Shown: piece by piece, positions 16,149 through 24,846 of the stretch
Layout of the letters: the number at the start of each line of letters is the position of its first letter
Numbering within the stretch: the first letter of the stretch is position 1
NCBI RefSeq assembly: GCF_021390425.1
Contig: NZ_JAJUWY010000001.1
Coordinates: 496,001-560,000, forward strand
Length of the DNA: 64,000 nucleotides
Direction of reading: 5' to 3'
From: Lysobacter sp. GX 14042
GTDB taxonomy: Bacteria > Pseudomonadota > Gammaproteobacteria > Xanthomonadales > Xanthomonadaceae
Notes under the pieces: model-generated
The model's input: the letters and a program-made list of their open reading frames with translations, nothing else
Databases searched by the model: none
What the model was told of the DNA's origin: nothing
Made by a program: the position numbers and the translations under genes

Positions 16149-18568
16149 CCCGGCCCGGTGTCCTGCTGGCGGAAGTGCTGCAGTCCTGGCGCGCGCTCCT
16201 GCGCCGGCCAGCCTGGCTGGCGCTGGCCGCCACCACGCTTGCCCTGGGCGTGGCCGCGACCACGGCTGTTTTCGCCCTGCTCGACAGGGCATTGCTGCAG
16301 CCGCTGCCTTATCCGGAATCGGAGCAGCTGGTCCTGCTTGGACTCAACTTCGACGAGGAGGGCGTCGCAGCGGCGCCCGGCTTCCGCACCGCACTGGGTG
16401 GTCTGGAAGGTGTGCAGTCCATGGGCCTGGTAGCCGGACCCAGCCGCAACACCAACATCGCCATCGGCGACACCGCCGAGGTGGTGAAGACCCGGCTGGC
16501 GGATCACAGGCTGGTCCCGACACTCGGCCTGCCGATGGCAGCCGGCCGCAACTTCTCCCCCGACGAAGACCGGCCCAACGGCCCGGCGGCCGTGATCCTC
16601 GGCCATGGCTTCTGGAAGCGGCATTACGGGGGTGATCCGCAGGCAGTCGGATCGACGCTGCAGGTCGAGGGCCGGGCAGTACCGATCATCGGCGTACTGC
16701 CGCCCGGTTTCCTCGGGTCCGGCGATTTCGACCTGCTGCTGCCGATGCAGGTCAGTGCCAACAGCACCAGCATGGCCACCAACGAGTTGCTGATCGCCCG
16801 GCTTGCTCCCGGTGCGTCTGCCGAGGGCGTGTCCGCGGCGGTGGATCCGCTGTTGCGTGGTGCCTACGCCGCCCAGCCGGGCGTTTCCGCTGCCGATCTG
16901 GAATGGCTGCGCAACGTGACGATGGCCGCGGTCCCGATGTCGCAGCTGTCCAGACCCGCGAACGTGCTCTGGATGTTCCTGGCCGCGGCCGGATGCGTGC
17001 TGCTGATCGCCGCCATCAACCTGGCCAACCTGATGCTGTTCCGCTCGCTGGCCCGCAGCCACGACTCCGCCGTGCGCCTTGCACTGGGGGCGCCACGGGC
17101 GCGGCTCGCGCTGCCGGCCCTCGCCGACGGGCTTCTCGTGGGCCTGTGCGGTGCGCTGCTGGGTCTGGTCCTGGGCTGGGCGACGCTACGGCTCTTTGCC
17201 GGACTGGTTCCTGCCGAGTGGGCACTGGGCGGCGAGGTCGGCATCACCCCACGCAGCGTGTTGCTGGCGCTGGCCGCCGGCATCGCCGTGGCTTTTGCGG
17301 GCGGCGCGCTGGCGGTATGGCGCGCCATGGGCAGCAGCCCCGCACGGGAACTGGTCGGTGGCGGTCGCACGGGCTGGAGCCGTGGCACCGGTCGTCTTGG
17401 GCGTGGGCTGGTGGTGGCCCAGGTGGCGGTCGCCTCGGTCCTGCTGATCACCGCAGGCCTGTTCGGGCACAGCCTCTATCGCCTGCTTTCGGTGCCGATG
17501 GGGTTCGAGACCCGCGATATCGTCACCTTCACCCTGTCTCCGGTGGAAGACCGCCACCCGGACCTTGCTTCGTCACTGCAGCAGACCGACCGGATCTCGG
17601 CGGCCATCGCACGCCTGCCCGGAGTGGAGGCCGTTGCCGTGGCCAACGTGCCGCCGACCAGCGCGCAGTTCAACCTGCCGGTGGAGTTCGCCGATGGCCG
17701 GGGTGGAACCGTGCAATACCGCATGGTCACCCCCGGCTATGCCGGCGTCCTGGGCATGCCGCTGCTGGCCGGCCGCATGATCGGGGATTCCGACCTCAAC
17801 GGCAGCGAGCCGGTGGCGGTAGTCAGTGCTGCGTTCGCACGGGCCTACCTGGACGGGGATCCGCTAGGCAAGACCGTCCGCCTCGGGTGGGACGACGAGC
17901 AGCCCATGCGGATCGTTGGCGTGCTGGGCGACAGCCGCCAGTTCGGTCCCGGCCAGGCCGCGCCGGCCATCGTCTACGCGCCGCTTTCCCAGGTTCCGGG
18001 GGGCGTCTGGGACCTGGTCCGGCAGTACGTTCCGCTCAGCTACATGGTGCGTCTGCATCCGGGTGCCGGCCTGCATGAGCACCAGGTGCGGGACGCCGTG
18101 GCCTCGGCTTCACCGATGCAGCCCATCGCCGGGTTCCAGACGATGGAGGCGGTGGTTGCGTCGGTCACCGGGAAACAGCGCCTGGACCTGCTGCTGGTGG
18201 GTGTGTTTTCCGGCCTGGCATTGATCCTGGCCTGCGTGGGGCTGTACGCGGTGGCCGCGGTTGCAGTGGAAGCGCGGCGGCACGAGTTCGGCGTCCGGGC
18301 CGCGTTGGGCGCACCGCCAGACCGCCTGTTCCGACAGGTGCTGCAGGAAGGCCTGCGGCAGGTCGCGCTGGGCTTGGCGATAGGCCTGGCGGTGGCTCTG
18401 GCCATGTCCCGCGTCCTGCAGTCGATGCTGTATGACATCGACGTCGCGGATCCGGTTGCCATTGGCGCCGTGCTGCTGGTACTGGGCGCGGCGGGTGCGC
18501 TGGCCAGCGTCGGGCCGGCGCTGCGTGCGGCCCGCGTGCCGCCCATGCAGGCCTTGCGGGTCGACTGA
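16145..18568 (+). CDS. ABC transporter permease, MacB/FtsX type with duplicated FtsX domains
   Basis: This is the membrane subunit of the exporter, 807 residues. A first helix (about 18-42) is followed by a MacB periplasmic domain and three helices near 270-400. Then comes a second unit with a helix near 420-440, another periplasmic domain and three C-terminal helices ending in RAARVPPMQALRVD. The RAARVPPMQALR end and doubled FtsX layout fit the ADOP-like permeases, in which one chain supplies what MacB dimers provide. The GTG start overlaps the ATPase stop. The cargo is unknown; relatives export peptides, antibiotics or lipoproteins. Confidence 0.88.
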   Translation: MTRPGVLLAEVLQSWRALLRRPAWLALAATTLALGVAATTAVFALLDRALLQPLPYPESEQLVLLGLNFDEEGVAAAPGFRTALGGLEGVQSMGLVAGPSRNTNIAIGDTAEVVKTRLADHRLVPTLGLPMAAGRNFSPDEDRPNGPAAVILGHGFWKRHYGGDPQAVGSTLQVEGRAVPIIGVLPPGFLGSGDFDLLLPMQVSANSTSMATNELLIARLAPGASAEGVSAAVDPLLRGAYAAQPGVSAADLEWLRNVTMAAVPMSQLSRPANVLWMFLAAAGCVLLIAAINLANLMLFRSLARSHDSAVRLALGAPRARLALPALADGLLVGLCGALLGLVLGWATLRLFAGLVPAEWALGGEVGITPRSVLLALAAGIAVAFAGGALAVWRAMGSSPARELVGGGRTGWSRGTGRLGRGLVVAQVAVASVLLITAGLFGHSLYRLLSVPMGFETRDIVTFTLSPVEDRHPDLASSLQQTDRISAAIARLPGVEAVAVANVPPTSAQFNLPVEFADGRGGTVQYRMVTPGYAGVLGMPLLAGRMIGDSDLNGSEPVAVVSAAFARAYLDGDPLGKTVRLGWDDEQPMRIVGVLGDSRQFGPGQAAPAIVYAPLSQVPGGVWDLVRQYVPLSYMVRLHPGAGLHEHQVRDAVASASPMQPIAGFQTMEAVVASVTGKQRLDLLLVGVFSGLALILACVGLYAVAAVAVEARRHEFGVRAALGAPPDRLFRQVLQEGLRQVALGLAIGLAVALAMSRVLQSMLYDIDVADPVAIGAVLLVLGAAGALASVGPALRAARVPPMQALRVD

Positions 18569-18600
18569 CCCGGCAATCCCCAACCGATAGACTTTCGATC

Positions 18601-20013
18601 ATGTCCATACCCACAAGCAGGAGCCCCCTGCCCCGCACCCGCGTCCTGGTCGTCGATGACCAGGGCGACGTGCGCGAAGCATTGCGCATGCTGTTGGAGA
18701 CCGAGGGTTATACGGTGGTGGCCGCCGCATCGCCGGAGGAGGCACTGGCGTGCCTGCGCGGCGACGAGTTCGCCGCCGTGCTCGCCGACATGAACTACAC
18801 CCGCGACACCACTTCAGGCCAGGAAGGCCTGGAGCTGGTGCGGCAGGTGGCGGCACAGTGGCCGGGCGTGCCGGTGATCGCGATGACCGCCTGGGCCAGC
18901 GTGGAACTGGCGGTCGAGGCCATGCGGCTGGGGGCCGCGGACTTCATCGAGAAGCCGTGGCAGAACGCCCGCCTGCTGGGCGTGCTGGAAAGCCGGATCG
19001 CGCTGGACCGCAGCCGGCGCAGCGAGCGGCGGCTGGGCGCCGCCAACGCGCTCCTGCTGGAGGAGGCCGGCGACGGGTTCGTCGCCGAATCCGCACCGAT
19101 GCGGCGCCTGGTCGAGGACCTGGGCCGGATCGCCGCAAGCGATGCCCCGGTCCTGCTGCTGGGCGAGAACGGCACCGGCAAGAGCATGCTCGCCCAGCTG
19201 GTGCACCGCTGGTCGCAACGGCGCGAGCGCCAGTTCGTCAAGCTCGACGTGGGCGGACTGGCCCCCACCCTGTTCGAGTCCGAGCTGTTCGGCCACGTGC
19301 GCGGCGCCTACACCGACGCCCGCCAGGAGCGGGCCGGACGCTTCGAACTGTCCGACGGCGGCACCCTGTTCCTGGACGAGATCGGCAACCTGCCGCTGGA
19401 GCAACAGCCCAAGCTGCTGCGGGCAATCGAGGACGGCGAGTTCGAACGCGTCGGCTCCTCTCGCACCCAGCGGGTCGACGTGCGGATCGTGGCCGCCACC
19501 AACAGCGACCTGGCCGCGGAGGTGCAGGCCGGGCGCTTCCGCCAGGACCTGCTCTACCGCATCAATACCTTCCAGGCCCGGGTGCCGCCGCTGCGCGAAC
19601 GCAGGGACGACATCCTGCCCCTGGCCCGGCACTACCTGGCGCGGGCCTGTGCACGCTATGGGCGCGATCTGCCGGTACTGGATCCTTCCGCCGAACGTGC
19701 CCTGCTGGCTTACCCATGGCCCGGCAACGTGCGCGAGTTGTCCCATGCAATGGAACGCGTCGCACTGCTGCGCGATGCGCCGCGGCTCGCCGCTGACGGC
19801 CTGGGCCTGCAGTCCACGGCCGCGGCGGCGATCCCTGGCGGCGCACTTGAGGCCATGACGCTGGAACAGGCCGAGGGCTGGCTGCTGCGAAACGCCCTGC
19901 GCGCCCATCCGGGCAACCTGCAGCGCGCCGCCACGCAACTGGGGATCACCCGCCAGAGCCTGTACCGGCGGATGGAGAAACATGGCCTCCAGACCGATGA
20001 TGCGCCAGCCTGA
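18601..20013 (+). CDS. NtrC-type sigma-54-dependent response regulator with GAYTDA in place of GAFTGA
   Basis: The 470-residue protein has a receiver domain (phospho-acceptor D63 in VLADMNYT; Lys in the EKPW block), an AAA+ domain and a Fis-type DNA-binding helix-turn-helix at the end ([19 protein letters not shown]). Walker A GENGTGKS is at 188-195 and Walker B is GTLFLDEIG. The loop that contacts sigma-54, normally GAFTGA, reads GAYTDA at 235-240, with Asp at the second conserved Gly. It lies 32 nt after the permease gene, and the kinase gene overlaps its 3' end by 32 nt. It most likely regulates the exporter operon itself. Confidence 0.92.
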   Translation: MSIPTSRSPLPRTRVLVVDDQGDVREALRMLLETEGYTVVAAASPEEALACLRGDEFAAVLADMNYTRDTTSGQEGLELVRQVAAQWPGVPVIAMTAWASVELAVEAMRLGAADFIEKPWQNARLLGVLESRIALDRSRRSERRLGAANALLLEEAGDGFVAESAPMRRLVEDLGRIAASDAPVLLLGENGTGKSMLAQLVHRWSQRRERQFVKLDVGGLAPTLFESELFGHVRGAYTDARQERAGRFELSDGGTLFLDEIGNLPLEQQPKLLRAIEDGEFERVGSSRTQRVDVRIVAATNSDLAAEVQAGRFRQDLLYRINTFQARVPPLRERRDDILPLARHYLARACARYGRDLPVLDPSAERALLAYPWPGNVRELSHAMERVALLRDAPRLAADGLGLQSTAAAAIPGGALEAMTLEQAEGWLLRNALRAHPGNLQRAATQLGITRQSLYRRMEKHGLQTDDAPA

Positions 20014-21316
20014 CCGCGGCACCCGCCAGCGGCTGGTCACCGCCGCTCCCGCCTTCTGCGCGCTGCTGCTGGTACTGGCCTTCGGCACGCCGCAGGGTCC
20101 GGCCGCCTGGCTGCTGATCGTGCTGGTGGTGGCGCTGACCCTGGCCGCCGCCGTCGCACGCCGGCCGGGCGAAGGCCACCGTTTGAGGACCCTGGGCAAC
20201 CTGGTCCAGGCGCTGCTGGAAGGTGATTACACCGCGCGCGGCCTCGTGCCCGTCCGCAATGACGGATACGCACGGCTGGTCGCCGGCCTCAACGCCCTGG
20301 CCGGGCGGTTGCAGGACGAGCAGCGCGACATGCAGGAAAGCGTGCAGCTGCTCGCCAAGACCCTCGCCGCACTGGACGGGGCCGTGTTCGTGTTCGAGCA
20401 GGATGGACGGCTGCGTCTGGTCAACCCCGCGGGCGAACGGCTGCTGGGACAGCCGGCCACCCGGCTGCTCGGCATCGATCTCGAAGCGCTGGGCCTCGCC
20501 CCGCTGTTCGACGTTCCGCCCGGCGAGATCCTCACCCACACCTTTACCGGCCAGCGCGGCCGCTGGCAGATCGGCCACGCCGCGCTGCGCAGCCGCAGCC
20601 AGGCCGGCCGCCTGCTGGTGGTGCAGCCCATGGAGCGCGCACTGCGCGAGGAAGAGGCACAGGCATTCCGGCGCCTGCTGCGCGTGCTCAGCCACGAGAT
20701 CAACAATTCGCTGGCGCCGATCGGCTCCCTGGCCGACACCCTGCGCCGGATCCTGCCGGCGGACGAACGCCCGCTGGACGAGCGCCGGCGCGCCGACATG
20801 GTCCGCGGGCTGGAGGTCATCGAGCAGCGCAGCGTGGCACTGCAGCGGTTCGTGGGCGGCTATGCCCGCCTGGCACGGCTACCGGCGCCACGCCCGGCCG
20901 AGGTGGTGTTGGCGCCCCTCGCATCGCGCGTGTGTGGATTGATGGACGGGGCACCGGTGCGGCTGGAGGGTGACGGCGAATTGCGGGTGCTGGCCGATGC
21001 CGACCAGCTGGAACAGGTGCTGATCAACCTGTTGCGCAACGCGCTGGAGGCAGGCGGCGGAGAACAGGTGGTGCTGCGCTGGCGCGCGGACGGCGGCAAT
21101 GCCCGGATCGAAGTGGTCGACCGCGGGCCTGGGCCGCCTCCGGGAGACAACCTGTTCGTGCCGTTCTTCACCACCAAGCCGGGCGGCTCGGGGATCGGCC
21201 TGGTGCTTTCCCGGCAGATTGTCGAGGCGCAACGGGGAACGCTGGTCCTGGAGCCGGGGCCCGACGGGCGCGGCGCCGTTGCCACGGTGGTCCTTCCCTT
21301 GCCGGTGGGGCAATGA
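19982..21316 (+). CDS. sensor histidine kinase, NtrB-like, partner of the response regulator
   Basis: This membrane kinase of 444 residues should phosphorylate the regulator encoded just before it. Two N-terminal helices (about 20-35 and 40-58) have almost no periplasmic loop between them, so the signal is probably sensed in the membrane or cytoplasm. HAMP-like and PAS regions follow. The H-box is LSHEINN (H238), the N-box is NLLRNALEA, and the G-boxes are FFTTKPGGSGIGL. The ATG at 19982 has GGAG upstream; ATGs at 19997 and 20000 are alternatives. A strong hairpin terminator follows. Confidence 0.92.
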   Translation: MASRPMMRQPDRGTRQRLVTAAPAFCALLLVLAFGTPQGPAAWLLIVLVVALTLAAAVARRPGEGHRLRTLGNLVQALLEGDYTARGLVPVRNDGYARLVAGLNALAGRLQDEQRDMQESVQLLAKTLAALDGAVFVFEQDGRLRLVNPAGERLLGQPATRLLGIDLEALGLAPLFDVPPGEILTHTFTGQRGRWQIGHAALRSRSQAGRLLVVQPMERALREEEAQAFRRLLRVLSHEINNSLAPIGSLADTLRRILPADERPLDERRRADMVRGLEVIEQRSVALQRFVGGYARLARLPAPRPAEVVLAPLASRVCGLMDGAPVRLEGDGELRVLADADQLEQVLINLLRNALEAGGGEQVVLRWRADGGNARIEVVDRGPGPPPGDNLFVPFFTTKPGGSGIGLVLSRQIVEAQRGTLVLEPGPDGRGAVATVVLPLPVGQ

Positions 21317-21343
21317 CCCGTGCCCGGCCACATCGCACCAAAC

Positions 21344-21373
21344 GAAAAGGCCACCTGCGAGGATGGCCTTTTT
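21344..21373. terminator. bidirectional rho-independent terminator
   Basis: A nine-base stem (AAAAGGCCA paired with TGGCCTTTT) closes a nine-base loop and has a T run on each strand. On the plus strand it ends the exporter-regulator operon 27 nt after the kinase stop. On the minus strand it lies just after the 3' end of tRNA-Val and can end that transcript too. Confidence 0.85.
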
Positions 21374-21383
21374 GTTGCAACCA

Positions 21384-21458
21384 TGGTGGGCGGTAGTGGG
21401 ATCGAACCACTGACCCTTGCCGTGTGAAGGCAATGCTCTACCGCTGAGCTAACCGCCC
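21384..21458 (-). tRNA. tRNA-Val (anticodon CAC)
   Basis: The minus strand folds into a full cloverleaf. The acceptor GGGCGGT pairs with ACCGCCC. The D-arm is GCTC/GAGC. The anticodon stem TTGCC/GGCAA encloses the loop TTCACAC with anticodon CAC, and the T-arm contains GTTCGATCC. The CCA end is encoded. It reads the valine codon GUG, frequent in this GC-rich genome. It is a single gene, with a terminator-like hairpin just downstream. Confidence 0.95.
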
Positions 21459-21517
21459 TGAATGGGGCGCGCAGTATACGTCATCGCCCCGGGTGGGTGG
21501 CAAGGGGTCGGCGGTGC

Positions 21518-22036
21518 TCAGATTGTCGCCTGCGGCTCGGCCGAGGGCGCCGGTTGGGCTGCGGACAACTGCAGTTCCTCGACCTTGCGGGCGTGCTCGC
21601 GCAGCTTCGGCAAGGCCTGCGAGGCCGCCTGCGCACCCGGGCCGGCCTGGTCCACCGTGCGCTGGTACAGGCTGATGGCCCTGGCGTGGCTGCGCGCCAT
21701 GTGCCGCAACCAGCCGCGGTCGTAAGCGAGACCCTGGTGGGCCTCGAGGCCGCGCAGCATCGCCTGCTGGCGCGCGTCGGGCTCGGGGACTTCCAGTCCA
21801 CCGGCTTCGGCCAGGCGCTCGTTGAGCTCGTTGTGGTCGTGCTCGAGTTGCTGGGCGAAACGGCGTACTTCGGCGGAGGCACCGCGCAGCTGCGCCGAGC
21901 GGGCGGCTTCCACCTCGCCCGCGCCGCTGCGCAGGGCCTGCTCGAAGAACGAACCGGGAGACTGGCGATTGACGGCCTTCCAGGCGGCGACGCCGGCGCC
22001 GGCGAGCAATGCAAGCTTGATCGCTCTGAGGATCAT
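21518..22036 (-). CDS. DUF4142 family protein
   Basis: The 172-residue protein matches the DUF4142 pattern, a ferritin-like helical domain often found in exported proteins. An N-terminal hydrophobic stretch (about residues 4-17) could be an anchor or weak signal. The conserved core includes FFEQALRSGAGEVEAARSAQ, RRFAQQLEHDHNELNERL and LEAHQGLAYDRGWLRHMARSH, each with the His and acidic residues usual in the family. The ATG at 22036 has AGGAG upstream. The role is unknown; relatives are often stress-related. It reads toward tRNA-Val and is divergent from the small lipoprotein gene. Confidence 0.85.
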   Translation of the reverse strand: MILRAIKLALLAGAGVAAWKAVNRQSPGSFFEQALRSGAGEVEAARSAQLRGASAEVRRFAQQLEHDHNELNERLAEAGGLEVPEPDARQQAMLRGLEAHQGLAYDRGWLRHMARSHARAISLYQRTVDQAGPGAQAASQALPKLREHARKVEELQLSAAQPAPSAEPQATI

Positions 22037-22223
22037 GGGGGAACTCCTGTTGCGGGGGTGGGCGGTGTTGTTGCCGGGGAGTGCAGCACAGCAATCCGCG
22101 GGTTGGGCAGGCGTGAAGAAGCCGCCCCGCCAGGCCCATGGCTTCGTCCCGGCTTCACGGGTGTTCAGGGATGCTCCACCGGAACCCGCGGCGGCACGCC
22201 CGCCCACGATGTGGAGACCCGCC

Positions 22224-22574
22224 ATGACCGCTCGCCCCCTTGTCCTTGCCACCCTCCTGCTTTCGCTGCCGGCGCTGGGCGCCTGCGACCGCCGCGACGC
22301 CTATCCGCCGGACGAGTCGCGCACCGCCACCGACCAGGTGACCCCGCCGGGCGTGGAGGGCGGGCTTGTCGATTCTTCCGACGCTCAGCCGGCCGATGAC
22401 CGCTGCGCCGGCCTGACCGGCGAGGCGCTGAGTGAGTGCACCAGCCGCCCCGGCGGTGTGCCGATGATCCTCGGCGAGGACCGGGACCGGGACCGGAACC
22501 GCAGCGAGGAGGAAACGAACAGGGACGCGCCGGCCCGGGACAACCGCGCCGGCGACCGCAACGACGGGCTCTAG
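22224..22574 (+). CDS. small lipoprotein with a charged repetitive tail
   Basis: The family is not recognised. The 116-residue product has a lipoprotein signal with lipobox LGAC at about residues 18-21. The mature chain is very hydrophilic and probably disordered, with two cysteines at about 61 and 72 and a run of Asp-Arg pairs (DRDRDRNR) near residue 87. The Asp-Arg repeat makes the 3' half GC-rich and imperfectly repetitive. The ATG has GGAG about 8 nt upstream. It is convergent with the DUF2269 gene, only 3 nt away, so their transcripts may overlap. Confidence 0.65.
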   Translation: MTARPLVLATLLLSLPALGACDRRDAYPPDESRTATDQVTPPGVEGGLVDSSDAQPADDRCAGLTGEALSECTSRPGGVPMILGEDRDRDRNRSEEETNRDAPARDNRAGDRNDGL

Positions 22575-22577
22575 GCC

Positions 22578-23042
22578 TCAGTACGGCTTGGCGACCATCA
22601 GGTAGAACACCGCCAGGAACGCGAACAGCGCCGGGAAGCCCAACGCGGTCCACCAGGCGAAATAGCGCCAGTACCGCCGCGGCAACGGTTCCCCGCGCGT
22701 GGCGGCCGCGTTGGCCACGTCGCGCATGCGCACCTGCAGCCACAGCACCGGGAGCCAGCAGGCGGTGGCCAGCGCGAACAGCGCGACCGACCAGGCGATC
22801 CAGCGCGCCTCCATCGTCAGACCCATCAGGTGCATCAGGTACCAGCCGCTCAGCGGCTGCAGGACGATGGTGCTGGCGGTGAAGATCCAGTCGGCGACCA
22901 CCACGTAGCGGGTGATCGTCGCCACCGCGCGGGTGTCGCGCCCCAGGCTGATCGCGAACAGGTAGAACGCGGTGCCGACCCCGGTTCCGAACAGGATCGT
23001 GGAACTCAGCACGTGGACCCACTTGACGATCAGGTATTCCAT
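22578..23042 (-). CDS. DUF2269 family integral membrane protein
   Basis: The 154-residue protein has four hydrophobic helices and the usual opening of the DUF2269 family (YLIVKWVHVLSSTILFGTGVG). The conserved helix around TASTIVLQPLSGWYL is also visible. His at the end of the first helix resembles a heme- or metal-associated position in related membrane families, but no function is established. The ATG overlaps the 3' end of the SDR-DoxX gene by 13 nt, so the two are made together. This pairing suggests a shared membrane redox or stress role, an inference only. Confidence 0.85.
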   Translation of the reverse strand: MEYLIVKWVHVLSSTILFGTGVGTAFYLFAISLGRDTRAVATITRYVVVADWIFTASTIVLQPLSGWYLMHLMGLTMEARWIAWSVALFALATACWLPVLWLQVRMRDVANAAATRGEPLPRRYWRYFAWWTALGFPALFAFLAVFYLMVAKPY

Positions 23043-24328
23043 CGTCGGCCCTCGTCCAGTTCGTGCAGGGTGAGGATCAGCGCCAGCACCGGCAGGTTCT
23101 TCAGGATCGGCCCGTAGGGGTGCAGCCAGTACTCCGGCAGGAACACGGTGATCAGCAGCGTGTAGCCGGCGATCAGCGCCAGTTGCGCGCGGTACACCCA
23201 CAGCCGCCGGCGCAGCGCAACCGTCGCGACGCCCAAGGCAATATCCAGAGTGGCCGCCAGGTACAGGGCGACCAGCGCCGCCACGCCGTGCAGGCCGGTC
23301 CGCGCAAGCAGCGCCAGGCTCTGCCCGACCGGGTAGAGGCCCAGCGACACCACCCCGGTGAAGATCCACATCACCGCCAGCGACAGTCGCATCAGCGGCA
23401 GCAGCCAGGCCAGCCGGGCGGTCAGCGCGAGGGAAGGCATGGCGCGCTCCGGATCAAAGGCGTCGACGGCGCGCGGCGGGTGGCCCAGCAACCGGGTCAT
23501 CGGTCGCGGATCGCCGCAGGCGCCGCGCTCGAGCATCCCGAGCATCTCCGCATCCACCGGTGGACCCGGCAACACCCCACCCAGCCGCGAGCCGATCCGG
23601 ACCAGCGGCCGCGGTACCGGCAATACCGGCGCGGGCGCCAAGTCCATCAGGCGGCGCAGCCGCAGCAGGTAGTCCTGCAGCTCGAGCGGTTCCGGCCCGA
23701 CGGCCGCCAGCCGCCGGGGCGGATCGGGATGCTCCAGGCAGGCCAGGACCAGCGAGCACAGGTCATCCAGGTGCACCGGCTGCACGCACTGCCTGCCCTG
23801 CCCCGGCACCGGCAGTAGTGGCAGCGCCGCCAGCGCGGCGAACAGGCCGGTACTCGCGCCGCCGGGGGCGAACACCAGCGAGGGCTGGACCACGACCGCC
23901 GGCACTCCGGTGGCCAGCAGCACTTGGTCGGCAGCGTGCTTGCTGCGGTGGTAGGGCGAGCACGCCGCCTCGTCCGCGCCGAGCGCCGAGATCTGTACCA
24001 CGCGGCCTACACGCGCCTGCGCACACGCTCGGAACAGGGCCGCGGGTGCGCGGACGTGGATGGCTTCAAAGCTCTGGCCGGGGGATTCACTGATGATTCC
24101 GACTGCGTTTACCACGGCGTCGATGCCGGCCAGGCGGGGAAGCCAGACGGCGGGATCGTGGTCGTGGGCGAAGTCGGCCTGGATCGCGCGGTGGCGTGGG
24201 TTGCGGTTGGCCTCCCCCCTTCCGGCGGCGTTGCGCAGGCCGAGGACGAGATCATGACCGGACTGCACAAGCACCTGCGCCAGGCGGCTGCCTATCAGGC
24301 CGGTGCCGCCCAGCAGCAGGATGCGCAT
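23030..24328 (-). CDS. SDR-type NAD(P)-binding protein fused to a DoxX-like membrane domain
   Basis: The 432-residue protein joins two parts. The first 270 residues or so are an atypical short-chain dehydrogenase with the nucleotide motif GGTGLIGS at the N-terminus, and the block SALGADEAACSPYHRSKHAAD containing YxxxK-like residues. The last 125 residues hold four membrane helices of the DoxX-like type (from LAWLLPLMRLSLAVMWIFTG). The layout is that of NADH-ubiquinone oxidoreductase-like or sugar-epimerase-like SDR proteins anchored in the inner membrane. The substrate is unknown. It starts 21 nt from the divergent gene and overlaps the DUF2269 gene downstream. Confidence 0.85.
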   Translation of the reverse strand: MRILLLGGTGLIGSRLAQVLVQSGHDLVLGLRNAAGRGEANRNPRHRAIQADFAHDHDPAVWLPRLAGIDAVVNAVGIISESPGQSFEAIHVRAPAALFRACAQARVGRVVQISALGADEAACSPYHRSKHAADQVLLATGVPAVVVQPSLVFAPGGASTGLFAALAALPLLPVPGQGRQCVQPVHLDDLCSLVLACLEHPDPPRRLAAVGPEPLELQDYLLRLRRLMDLAPAPVLPVPRPLVRIGSRLGGVLPGPPVDAEMLGMLERGACGDPRPMTRLLGHPPRAVDAFDPERAMPSLALTARLAWLLPLMRLSLAVMWIFTGVVSLGLYPVGQSLALLARTGLHGVAALVALYLAATLDIALGVATVALRRRLWVYRAQLALIAGYTLLITVFLPEYWLHPYGPILKNLPVLALILTLHELDEGRRWNT

Positions 24329-24349
24329 CGCTCAGCAGTCCCGCGGCCG

Positions 24350-24835
24350 GTGGCGCTGCGGCGCTTCGCCGCGCGGGTGATGGCCGGTGGCAGCATCGCC
24401 AGCATGCTGTCGATCATCGTGGCCGGGGTGCTCGCACGGCGGCGCACCGGGTCGCTGGCCAGCGCACCCAACGCCACCAGCCACTGGATCTGGGGCGAGC
24501 GCGCCGGCCGCAGGCACCAGGTCACCCTGCGGCATACCGCGCTCGGCTACGCCATCCACCACGCCAGTTCGATGTGGTGGGCCTGCTTCCACGAGGCCGG
24601 GTTGGACCGCACCCGCGTTCCTGCGTGGGTCCTGGCACCGGCCATGGGCGCGGTGGCGCTGGTGGTGGACTACACCGTGGTGCCACGGCGGCTGACGCCG
24701 GGTTTCGACCGCCATCTCTCGCGTACCGCACTGGTCTCGGTCTACGTGGCGTTCTCCGCCGGCCTGCTGCTGGGAAGCCGGCTCACGCGCGGCCTGCGGC
24801 CGGTGCACCGCCGCGCCGTCCGTGCGGCGCGCTGA
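24350..24835 (+). CDS. small membrane protein of unknown function
   Basis: I do not recognise the family by name, although similar proteins seem to accompany SDR-DoxX genes in this bacterial group. The product (about 161 residues from GTG 24350) has an N-terminal helix containing ASMLSIIVAGVLA, a block SLASAPNATSHWIWG, then HHASSMWW and two later helices. GTG 24377 and ATG 24380 are alternative starts; none has a clear Shine-Dalgarno. Only 21 nt separate it from the divergent SDR-DoxX gene, so the promoters must overlap if both start there. His-rich helices could hint at metal or heme binding. Confidence 0.6.
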   Translation: MALRRFAARVMAGGSIASMLSIIVAGVLARRRTGSLASAPNATSHWIWGERAGRRHQVTLRHTALGYAIHHASSMWWACFHEAGLDRTRVPAWVLAPAMGAVALVVDYTVVPRRLTPGFDRHLSRTALVSVYVAFSAGLLLGSRLTRGLRPVHRRAVRAAR

Positions 24836-24846
24836 CACCGCGACGC

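Noticed and set aside
21518-22252. Longer DUF4142 product starting at 22252
   Set aside because: The extra 72 residues are the shadow of the divergent intergenic region and lipoprotein leader, and the ATG at 22036 has a strong Shine-Dalgarno.
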